Source of the DNA: Sulfuricurvum sp.
GTDB lineage: Bacteria > Campylobacterota > Campylobacteria > Campylobacterales > Sulfurimonadaceae
DNA length: 48,560 bases
Assembly (NCBI GenBank): GCA_024635855.1
Contig: JAGXHZ010000077.1
Coordinates: 1 to 48,560 of the forward strand
Direction of reading: 5' to 3'
Below the pieces are notes generated by a model. That model was not told the DNA's origin. It saw only the letters and a program-made list of their open reading frames with translations, and searched no databases. Below, piece by piece: positions 42,037 through 48,560 of this stretch. Numbering within the stretch: position 1 is the first letter of the stretch; each line of letters begins with the position of its first letter. Both the position numbers and the translations under genes were made by a program.

Positions 42037-43404
42037 TTATACCGTCTTACTAAACGCTTTATCGCTGCTGGCATGACGCTTCATGTAGGCATCAAATGGC
42101 ATTGCAATATTTCGAATGAGCAAAGTTCCTGTCGGTGAGCACTCAATCGAGGTTGGAGTCATGGTGAGAAGATCATCCGCTTCGAATGGTTTCAATGCCT
42201 CTATCGCATCGGCAAAATACTCAGAAAACTTGACGTTGTACAATGTCTCAAAACGTTTAATATCCAGCTTGAAATTACTCATCAACTCCATAATAACGTA
42301 TTGACGAATTTGATCATCTGCATTGAGCGCTACACCGCGCTCATAAGGAAGTTTTCCCTCATCAATCGCCGCTTCGTATAATTCCATCTCTTTGAAATTT
42401 TGAGCGTAATAGTCCGTTCCCTCACCGATACTGGTTAAACCCACACCGATCAAATCAGCACCGCCCTTGGTCGTGTAGCCTTGAAAATTACGGTGCAGTT
42501 CCCCTTTTTCAATGGCTTTAAAAAGCTCGTCGGCAGGTTTTGCAAAGTGATCCATGCCGATCAAACGATATCCCTTATCGGTCATATAATCAATCGTATA
42601 GCGCATGATGGCCAGTTTTTCCGCAGGATGCGGCAAGGTCGTTTCATCGATTTTACGCATTGTTTTTTTAAGCCACGGAACATGGGCATAATTAAATACG
42701 GCAAAACGATCCGGATCAAGAGAAATTGCCAAATCAAGCGTCTTTTTAAACGTCTCTAAACTTTGATACGGCAAACCGTAAATGAGATCAACGTTGACAC
42801 TCACCATGTTGTATTTACGTGCTAACTCCATGGCAGATTTGGTAATGTCGTACGGCTGAACACGGTGAACCGCGATTTGGACTTTTTCATCAAAATCTTG
42901 AATCCCAAAACTCACACGATTAAATCCGGCATCACTCATCACTTTCATCTGTGCGTCATCAATGTGCCGAGGATCAATCTCACAACTGATTTCAGCACCC
43001 TCTGCAAAGTTTTTAAACGTACTTTTAATGGTTACAATAATCTGTTCAAGCTGTTTGGCATCAAAAAACGTTGGAGTACCGCCCCCAAAATGAAGCTGAA
43101 TTACACTTCGGTTTACATCAATATGGGTACTCAAAATTTGAAGTTCTCGCGTTAGATAGTCAATATAGCGCTCTTTTTTCTCTTCTTTGGAGGTAAAAAC
43201 AACGTTACAGCCACAAAAATAACAGGCATTTTTACAAAATGGAAGATGAAAATAAAGCGACAAGGGGCGCATAGGATCTTGTGAATGAAGCTTATCAAGA
43301 TACTCATTGTAACCAAATGTATCATTAAATTCGAGTGCGGTTGGGTAGCTCGTATATCGAGGTCCCGGCTTGGAGTATCGAGTAAATTTATCAAAATCAA
43401 GCAT
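42037..43404 (-). CDS. hemN: Oxygen-independent coproporphyrinogen III oxidase
   Basis: 455 residues. Radical SAM motif CKNACYFCGC (Cys57, Cys61, Cys64) in LYFHLPFCKNACYFCGC, preceded by GPRYTSYPTALEF, which is typical of true HemN. The glycine-rich HFGGGTPTFF follows. It decarboxylates coproporphyrinogen III in heme synthesis without oxygen. TATAAT lies on the minus strand at 43437-43442. Confidence 0.97.
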   Translation of the reverse strand: MLDFDKFTRYSKPGPRYTSYPTALEFNDTFGYNEYLDKLHSQDPMRPLSLYFHLPFCKNACYFCGCNVVFTSKEEKKERYIDYLTRELQILSTHIDVNRSVIQLHFGGGTPTFFDAKQLEQIIVTIKSTFKNFAEGAEISCEIDPRHIDDAQMKVMSDAGFNRVSFGIQDFDEKVQIAVHRVQPYDITKSAMELARKYNMVSVNVDLIYGLPYQSLETFKKTLDLAISLDPDRFAVFNYAHVPWLKKTMRKIDETTLPHPAEKLAIMRYTIDYMTDKGYRLIGMDHFAKPADELFKAIEKGELHRNFQGYTTKGGADLIGVGLTSIGEGTDYYAQNFKEMELYEAAIDEGKLPYERGVALNADDQIRQYVIMELMSNFKLDIKRFETLYNVKFSEYFADAIEALKPFEADDLLTMTPTSIECSPTGTLLIRNIAMPFDAYMKRHASSDKAFSKTV

Positions 43405-43436
43405 TATAGTTATCCATTAAAGGGTTTAGTGTCGCG

Positions 43437-43499
43437 ATTATACTCTTTTGGATTGAAACCGCCCTAAAACAGTCATATTAGGCGCAAAATTGGTATAAT
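43437..43499. promoter_or_regulatory. Divergent promoters of hemN and the response regulator
   Basis: Minus-strand TATAAT at 43437-43442 serves hemN; plus-strand TATAAT at 43494-43499 serves the regulator beginning at 43567. No clear -35 elements. Confidence 0.5.
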
Positions 43500-43566
43500 A
43501 ACAATATCTTATTTTATTTTCGAAATTTGTGATAAAATAATTAAAAAATTATCAAGAAGTGTACAA

Positions 43567-44316
43567 ATGACAACGACAAAAGTTCTTATTATTGAAGATG
43601 ATGATGTAACCGCTCTTAATCTCAAAATGTCGCTTGAAAAATTCGGCTATGAAGTTCTCTCCCTTGCCAACGAAGAGGTCAGTGCTCAAAACAAGATAAA
43701 AATTTATAATCCGGATATTGTTCTCATTGATATAGGACTTAAACGTTATGACGGAGGTATCGAAGTTGCCAACTTTATTCGAGATAAAATGCCTCGTCCT
43801 TTTATCTTTTTAACCGCCCATTCCGACAGTGAGATCCTCACTAAAGCCAAACAAACGGAACCGTTTGGCTATATTGTCAAACCGTTTGACCCCCTTAACC
43901 TTCACACCACCATTCAAATGGCACTGTACCGTTTTGAAGAGGAGAAGAAACGCCTTGCAAACGTCGGTGTCCTTAAAACAGACAAAGCACATCTCGAAAA
44001 ACTTCTTTATGCAAAAAAGCTCTCCACCCAACCCATTGTTGAATTCGGAGAGGGCTATCGCCATGACATCTCTTTGGGCGAAACTTTTTACAAAGATCAA
44101 AAAATCAAACTCACCAAAAAAGAGAATGCCTTTATCCATCTTTTAATCGCTCAGCTGGGAAGTGTTGTCGATTTTGCACAAGCAACGGACTACGTTTGGG
44201 GCGAAGAGGGAGCCAGTGACAACAGCGTTCGAACTTTGGTGTGGCGCTTACGCAATAAGCTCCCCACTGATGTTATCAAAAATGCGTCGGGAATCGGTTA
44301 TTATCTCGAAGAATAA
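43567..44316 (+). CDS. Response regulator with winged-helix output
   Basis: 249 residues. Receiver domain with Asp55 in IVLIDIGLKRYDGG, acidic EDDD near residue 10 and Lys in YIVKPFDP; about 60 residues of linker; then an OmpR-type winged helix (KIKLTKKENAFIHLLI, VRTLVWRLRNKLP, ASGIGYYLEE). The AraC-like PleD-type QM helix after the receiver is unusual. It converges with the hybrid kinase gene, overlapping by 16 bases, and may be its partner. Confidence 0.88.
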   Translation: MTTTKVLIIEDDDVTALNLKMSLEKFGYEVLSLANEEVSAQNKIKIYNPDIVLIDIGLKRYDGGIEVANFIRDKMPRPFIFLTAHSDSEILTKAKQTEPFGYIVKPFDPLNLHTTIQMALYRFEEEKKRLANVGVLKTDKAHLEKLLYAKKLSTQPIVEFGEGYRHDISLGETFYKDQKIKLTKKENAFIHLLIAQLGSVVDFAQATDYVWGEEGASDNSVRTLVWRLRNKLPTDVIKNASGIGYYLEE

Positions 44317-46223
44317 AGTTTTCCATATTCACATTCAAGAGCATGGTACGCCTCATCAAAATCAAACAACTCTCTGTTATGCAGCGCATTATCTTCCAAA
44401 AGTGCTGCTCGATGCGAAAATTCTTCAAATCTAAAATTAGCACTCGACCCCTTCATAGCATGAGCGATACGAGCAATCTCTTCATAATTGCATTGCCGTA
44501 CATTCTCTTTTAACTCCGTCATCATTTTGATCATATTTTTATGAAATAAATCCAATAATTGCCGAATCTGCTCACCGGAGAGCATCAATACTTTTTCAAG
44601 ACGTTCCATCTCGTTTGGCAACGTATTTTCCGCCCTACTTTCGAGGTGGGATGTCTCGCATTTTTTCAGATATTTCTCCAACAAAACTTCTATCTCTCTG
44701 CTTCCAAATGGCTTACCGACAAAAGCATCATATCCCCACTGTATCGCTTTTTCTCGCGAACCTTTAAGGACATTGGCGCTTAGTTCAACAATCGGTGTCG
44801 AGGGGAGCTGATGCATACTCTCATATTTCCGAATTTTAGAAACTGCTTCATGCCCGTTCATGATGGGCATTTGTTCATCCATAAAGATTAGATCATATTG
44901 GTTACTACAAGTACGTTCAAATGCTTCTAGCCCATTTGAAACCACCGTTACTTCGACTCCATAACGTTCCAAAGTGACTCGAATAAGCTCTTGATTGGCT
45001 TCATTATCTTCTGCAACCAAAACTTTTCCGATAAAAAATTCGTTATTGTTTCGTAGTGCCTTGAGCGCACAAAATTCTTCAGGAGGAAATTCAACCGCAA
45101 GCGTCACCACAAAAAGAGTTCCCCAGCCAACCTTGGATTCCAATGTGATTTCTCCGCCCATTTGAAGCGTAAGCTGTTTACAAATCGAAAGACCCAATCC
45201 ACTCCCGCCTCCGCCAAATTTCATCCCCTCAGCAGCTTGATAGAAGGGATCAAAAATACGCTGTTGATCTTTGGCGTCAATTCCCGTTCCGTAATCACGT
45301 ACACAAATCACAAGGGTAGAATCGGTACGATTAACGTCAACACTCACATCGATTGAGGACCCAAGAGGACTAAATTTGATCGCATTGCTCAGGAGATTTC
45401 CGAGTATTTGCTGTATTCTAAAAGAATCAGCACGAATGCAATGTGGAATTTGCGGATTGATCTCGTAAAAAATAGAAATTGATTTCACATTTGCACTGGG
45501 GATAAAAAGTTCCAAGGTATTGCTAATTTCATCATGGATATTAAAAGGATGCGGATCAATAGCAAATTCACCGCTTCGCAGTTTACTAAAATCAAGAATA
45601 TCGTTGATAATATGGAGTAAATTTTCACCGCTTTGCGCAATAATATCGAGATATTTTTCTATACGCTCACCTAAATTTTCAGCTTGCAATAAATTAACAA
45701 ATCCTAAAATAGCATTCAGCGGAGTTCGTATTTCATGGGAAATATTGGAAAGAAAATATTCTTTTGCTTTATTGGCTTCAATCGCTTCTTGCTCTTTTTG
45801 GTAAATTGTGTCCGTATAGATGGTCAAAACACCGGAAAAATTCATATCAAAAAGATAACTAATCGCTTCAAATAAATCTTTTGAATTGATTTCCAATGAA
45901 TAAGTCGCATTGATTACCGAGCGTTTAAAATGACTGCATAAAATAAACAACTCATCGGCCCGAATCTCTTGGTCTTTAAGATAAGTGATAAACTCTTTCA
46001 TAACCGGACATTGCCCAAGCTCCATATCTCCAGCAACTACTCCCATGAAGTAATCAAAAACGGCACTTGCATAATAGGCTTGAAACCACTTAGAATCGAT
46101 AGAATGTTTTCCTAATATCAAGTCACATTGCGGTTGTGAAATCCACTCATTTAAAATGGTCTCTTTCACATTTAAAAGTTTCTCTTTTGCCTGATAAAGG
46201 TGGATAGAATTTGGAAAATCCAT
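44301..46223 (-). CDS. Hybrid sensor kinase with receiver and Hpt domains
   Basis: 640 residues from the ATG at 46221-46223 (MDFPNSIHLYQAKEKL), which has GAGG upstream; a TTG 14 codons earlier is the only alternative. Domains: a helical soluble N-terminus (about 1-150, no membrane helix); His kinase with His163 in FLSNISHEIRTPLNAIL; ATPase with NLLSNAIKFSP and GGGGSGLGLSICK; receiver with Asp449 in LIFMDEQMPIMNG; Hpt with His588 in ARIAHAMKGSSAN. It is cytoplasmic, downstream of the deformylase-like membrane protein, which could supply its signal. Confidence 0.93.
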   Translation of the reverse strand: MDFPNSIHLYQAKEKLLNVKETILNEWISQPQCDLILGKHSIDSKWFQAYYASAVFDYFMGVVAGDMELGQCPVMKEFITYLKDQEIRADELFILCSHFKRSVINATYSLEINSKDLFEAISYLFDMNFSGVLTIYTDTIYQKEQEAIEANKAKEYFLSNISHEIRTPLNAILGFVNLLQAENLGERIEKYLDIIAQSGENLLHIINDILDFSKLRSGEFAIDPHPFNIHDEISNTLELFIPSANVKSISIFYEINPQIPHCIRADSFRIQQILGNLLSNAIKFSPLGSSIDVSVDVNRTDSTLVICVRDYGTGIDAKDQQRIFDPFYQAAEGMKFGGGGSGLGLSICKQLTLQMGGEITLESKVGWGTLFVVTLAVEFPPEEFCALKALRNNNEFFIGKVLVAEDNEANQELIRVTLERYGVEVTVVSNGLEAFERTCSNQYDLIFMDEQMPIMNGHEAVSKIRKYESMHQLPSTPIVELSANVLKGSREKAIQWGYDAFVGKPFGSREIEVLLEKYLKKCETSHLESRAENTLPNEMERLEKVLMLSGEQIRQLLDLFHKNMIKMMTELKENVRQCNYEEIARIAHAMKGSSANFRFEEFSHRAALLEDNALHNRELFDFDEAYHALECEYGKLYSSR

Positions 46224-46254
46224 AAAACACTGCCTCGATATTATTGAATTATGA

Positions 46255-47061
46255 TTAAGGTGCAACCCAAAAAAACACCCCTAGAGAAACGATCGCCAAC
46301 TGCCCTAGTAAAATAGCAAGTGTACCAATAATATTCCCTATTTGGCAACTGGTACACTGTTTATACAGTTGCGATTCGTACTGTGCGTAGAAAAAATAAC
46401 CAACCATCAGAAGCAATGCCCCTGCAGCAAAATATTTGTCTATGAGATACGTCCACTCCAGTATCTGCTGTGAACCGAACAATGGAACCAACAAGGTTAT
46501 AGCCATCCCGCTGATAAGGTATTGTACCCCACGTTTAAAATAGTCTCGATAAAAAATCATCGGACATGAACCGCCATCCTTTACCAATCCAAATTCAAGA
46601 TGGTCGTGAATGCGTTGCTTCATCTCACGATCAACACGGTCTACAAAGGTACTTCCAAAACAATAATCCAAATGCTGTTGAAACATACGTGCCTCATCTC
46701 CCGCTAAATCACGATAACAAGGAGAAGCATTTTCATCTTCGTAGACAACGGTTACTTTATCGTACCGATCAACATCAACACTGATACCCGGATAATAGAT
46801 ACTTCGTTCTGTGTGTGTTTGAACGTCAGAGTGTTTGATAAGACGAGCATTGATGTAGGGAATGTAATCTTCCCCTTCTTTAATGACGATAATGCTGTGC
46901 TGGATACCGATCAAAATCGCACTGAGGGCATCCAAATCGTTTGCTATCATAGTATCACGCATATCGGCGATCCATTGAGTGAGTTCATCATTAAAGAAAC
47001 GGACATTAGCCGATATTAATCTCATAGTCGGGTTGGGGTATTGAATCAGATTTTGAACCAT
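46255..47061 (-). CDS. Degenerate peptide-deformylase-like domain fused to three membrane helices
   Basis: 268 residues. Residues 1-155 follow the peptide deformylase plan: Gln54 in LIGIQHS aligns with the Q of GxGLAAxQ; ERSIY (85-89) lies where EGCLS should be, followed by the typical PGISVDVDRYDKVTVVYEDEN; and AxxxQ-QHLDY-xxGxTFVDR (124-142) lies where QHExDHLxGxLFxDR should be. So Cys, both His and Glu of the metal site are replaced (Ser87, Gln129, His130, Tyr133) and catalysis is not expected. Three helices (about 181-198, 207-226, 242-263) follow, with CTSC at 236-239. Its stop is 32 bases before the hybrid kinase start. Confidence 0.75.
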   Translation of the reverse strand: MVQNLIQYPNPTMRLISANVRFFNDELTQWIADMRDTMIANDLDALSAILIGIQHSIIVIKEGEDYIPYINARLIKHSDVQTHTERSIYYPGISVDVDRYDKVTVVYEDENASPCYRDLAGDEARMFQQHLDYCFGSTFVDRVDREMKQRIHDHLEFGLVKDGGSCPMIFYRDYFKRGVQYLISGMAITLLVPLFGSQQILEWTYLIDKYFAAGALLLMVGYFFYAQYESQLYKQCTSCQIGNIIGTLAILLGQLAIVSLGVFFWVAP

Positions 47062-47087
47062 TAGGGGATACTTTGTGGGGAAGTTAG

Positions 47088-47106
47088 AGAACCCAAAATG
47101 GGTTCT
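47088..47106. terminator. Hairpin after the 55-residue gene
   Basis: AGAACCC (47088-47094) and GGGTTCT (47100-47106) form a 7-base stem around AAAAT, 12 bases after the stop of the gene at 47118. No long T run follows, so termination may be weak. Confidence 0.45.
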
Positions 47107-47117
47107 TCTAAAAAGTG

Positions 47118-47285
47118 TTAGTGACTTTTGCTCACAACTACAATCATCTTAAGATTGATGATAACGAAACGGATAAACTGCCAAATTTTGCACGTACGCA
47201 TAGCTCGAGCAAATTTTCCTGGGATCATTGCATTATTGAATTTATCATTTTTTGCAAAATTAAATTCTTCAGGTTTTACTGCCAT
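47118..47285 (-). CDS. 55-residue protein downstream of sqr
   Basis: ATG at 47283-47285, AAGGAAAT 8 bases ahead, TAA at 47118-47120. The product MAVKPEEFNFAKNDKFNNAM continues through PGKFARAMRTCKIWQF and ends INLKMIVVVSKSH. The end (FIRFVIINLKMIVVVS) is an amphipathic or membrane-seeking helix. It is too regular in codon use and signals to be chance. It follows the sulfide:quinone-oxidoreductase-like gene by 88 bases, so a membrane-anchor or accessory role for that enzyme is a fair guess. Family not known to me. Confidence 0.65.
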   Translation of the reverse strand: MAVKPEEFNFAKNDKFNNAMIPGKFARAMRTCKIWQFIRFVIINLKMIVVVSKSH

Positions 47286-47346
47286 AATTATTTCCTTAGT
47301 ATTTTTTATTTGTCATACCCTATAGGGCACAAGAACCTCTTTGAGG

Positions 47347-47365
47347 TACCGTGCTTGACACGGTA
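47347..47365. terminator. Hairpin directly after the sqr-like gene
   Basis: TACCGTG (47347-47353) and CACGGTA (47359-47365) pair around CTTGA, 9 bases after the sqr-like stop. No T run, so it may be an mRNA-stability or partial terminator structure between this gene and the 55-residue gene. Confidence 0.45.
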
Positions 47366-47373
47366 TCTATCCC

Positions 47374-48560
47374 TTATTCCGGAATTACTTTCCAAAACGG
47401 TTTTAGCTTCGCTTTGTACATAAACAAATAGTGAAGGATATGTTTAATCCAATGACCTGCCAAACCAATCTCACCAAAGGTATAATCGGTATCGCGACCC
47501 GTTCCAGGATATTTGTCAAAGTCAGGAACAACAGGGAAAACTGTCATTGCAGCTGCTTGTCCGTCTAACCAGCCTTTACCTGCTGATGCAACACATGCCG
47601 CACCCATTTCTGCCATAGATGCTTCATGCAAATGAGCACCTTCACCGTCTTTAATCAAAGAACAAACACTGTGAGCCACTGCTTTACCGATAATACCGCT
47701 TGGCATACCTGTACGTGGAGGAGTTGGGTTAATCACAGTACCGTTTGGTGATTTTGCAGGTTTAGAGATGATATGCGGAGGTGCAAATGCGATTCCCGCT
47801 GCAAAAAGATTTTTGAACGTTGGGTTTTGGTAGGTTCGAGGCCAGTCGGATGCTTTCCACTCTTCGTATGGCTTAGGAGTATAGTTCGCATCAACTTTCA
47901 TAAAGCCGTTTGGAGCAAATACCGTATCGGTAATGTCATCCCCTGCTTTGTTATACGCTTTTAGACCAACACCTGCAAACGGTGGAATCAACATTGAAAA
48001 GTCAAATGTTTCTTCACCCATAGACCCATCAAGAAGTTCGTAGGTAACTTTCCCTTTTTCTACTTTATTTACGTGTGCACCGGTAATGTAGTTAACACCG
48101 CGCTCTGCAAACAAAGATTCTGTAAAGATACGGCTGCTAACAACGTAACCGCCCACTTTCATGTGCAATCCGCCCATTCCGAAGTCACCCATGAAAGACT
48201 CATTTGAAATCCATTGGATATCTGCCATATCACGGACGCCCGCTTTCCTTACTTCATGCTCAATATTGAAAATATATTCAAATGCTGCGCCCTGACATGT
48301 ACACATACCATGACCCGTACCGATGAGGAATTTTTGACGCTCCCCTTTTTTCATTTTTTCGATACATTTCATAAGTTCGTGTGACGCATGCTCTGCGTGA
48401 TCTGCTGTACAAACTGAAACGGTGTGCTCGCCCAGTGACGACCCCTCACCCAATCCCGGAGTTGCTCCAAAATTTAGTTTTGGTCCTGTTGCATTGATAA
48501 GATAATCATACGTTACCTCTTCGCTTTTTCCAGCTTTGCCCTGACCTGTATACTCGATCG
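47374..48560 (-). CDS. Sulfide:quinone oxidoreductase-like flavoprotein, N-terminus beyond window
   Basis: The frame stays open to the window edge (reads IEYTGQGKAGKSEEVTYDYL at 48560 inward), so the N-terminal FAD motif is missing and the internal ATG at 48453 is not the start. Visible are YDYLINATGPKLNF (second dinucleotide-fold strand), GMCTCQGAAFEY with cysteines in the position of the redox-active ones of SQR, IPPFAGVGLKAY, and the C-terminal amphipathic end ILHYLFMYKAKLKPFWKVIPE, typical of SQR membrane binding. It would oxidise sulfide and reduce quinone. A flavocytochrome-c-like or other disulfide-oxidoreductase relative is the alternative. Confidence 0.75.
   Translation of the reverse strand, partial: IEYTGQGKAGKSEEVTYDYLINATGPKLNFGATPGLGEGSSLGEHTVSVCTADHAEHASHELMKCIEKMKKGERQKFLIGTGHGMCTCQGAAFEYIFNIEHEVRKAGVRDMADIQWISNESFMGDFGMGGLHMKVGGYVVSSRIFTESLFAERGVNYITGAHVNKVEKGKVTYELLDGSMGEETFDFSMLIPPFAGVGLKAYNKAGDDITDTVFAPNGFMKVDANYTPKPYEEWKASDWPRTYQNPTFKNLFAAGIAFAPPHIISKPAKSPNGTVINPTPPRTGMPSGIIGKAVAHSVCSLIKDGEGAHLHEASMAEMGAACVASAGKGWLDGQAAAMTVFPVVPDFDKYPGTGRDTDYTFGEIGLAGHWIKHILHYLFMYKAKLKPFWKVIPE

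Noticed and set aside
44162..44434. Plus-strand frame overlapping the response regulator end
   Set aside because: Shadow of the regulator and the convergent kinase gene; no start signals.
48451..48453. Internal ATG as start of the sqr-like gene
   Set aside because: The frame continues upstream with typical SQR sequence (YDYLINATGPKLNF) to the window edge.

Overview
The window reads as a chromosomal segment of a free-living, sulfur-oxidising member of the Campylobacterota, most likely near Sulfuricurvum/Sulfurimonas. This is inference. It rests on a sulfide:quinone-oxidoreductase-like gene at the right edge, a tmRNA tag (ANNTNYRPAYAVA) close to the ANN...PAYA tags of that phylum, an ArsRS-like two-component pair, a HugZ-like protein and the general codon style. 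Genes are densely packed, with many 4-base overlaps, mostly on the minus strand.

Layout: (1) 1-1990, a minus-strand operon of a DUF1016/YhcG-type PDDEXK nuclease, a 54-residue orphan and a DUF4365 protein cut by the window edge. (2) 2056-19290, a 17-kb aryl-polyene/flexirubin-type gene cluster. It has an aromatic amino-acid ammonia-lyase, AMP ligase, three acyl carrier proteins, two intact ketosynthases plus an active-site-less chain-length-factor-like partner, a dehydratase and a ketoreductase broken by an internal deletion. It also has a glycosyltransferase, two lipid acyltransferases, a methyltransferase, a flavin-dependent halogenase-like enzyme, and export genes (MMPL/RND, LolA-like, ABC-2). 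The chemistry implied is an aryl starter extended to a polyene, tailored, attached to a lipid and moved to the outer membrane. One acyltransferase on the plus strand splits the cluster into two transcription units. (3) 19400-25060, a patchy accessory zone: a Fic protein flanked by TATGGTAG palindromes, an SRPBCC gene between inverted repeats, a DUF3800 gene with a nonsense codon, a frameshifted HTH remnant and an intact RloA-RloB (AbiL-like) pair. (4) About 25100-32447, an integrated element next to the 3' end of ssrA (tmRNA), with two tyrosine recombinases, AlpA, an HTH replication-type protein, an origin-like AT-rich segment and matching GTACATT arm-type repeats at both ends. (5) 32447-48560, mostly core genes: ssrA, a DUF3943 protein, trpA, a lone Hpt protein, panB, ruvB, a Spy-like metal sensor with a two-component system, lgt, a HugZ-like/Fe-S/hemN operon, a response regulator, a hybrid kinase downstream of a membrane-bound degenerate peptide deformylase, and a partial sqr followed by a 55-residue protein.

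The points most worth following are the complete set of halogenase motifs inside the aryl-polyene cluster; the ketoreductase deletion, whose junction reads correctly in two frames; the deformylase-like membrane protein that has lost its metal ligands and is coupled to a sensor kinase; the paired palindrome arrays around the Fic and DUF3800 genes; and the two-integrase ssrA element with its origin-like region and a 122-bp duplication.
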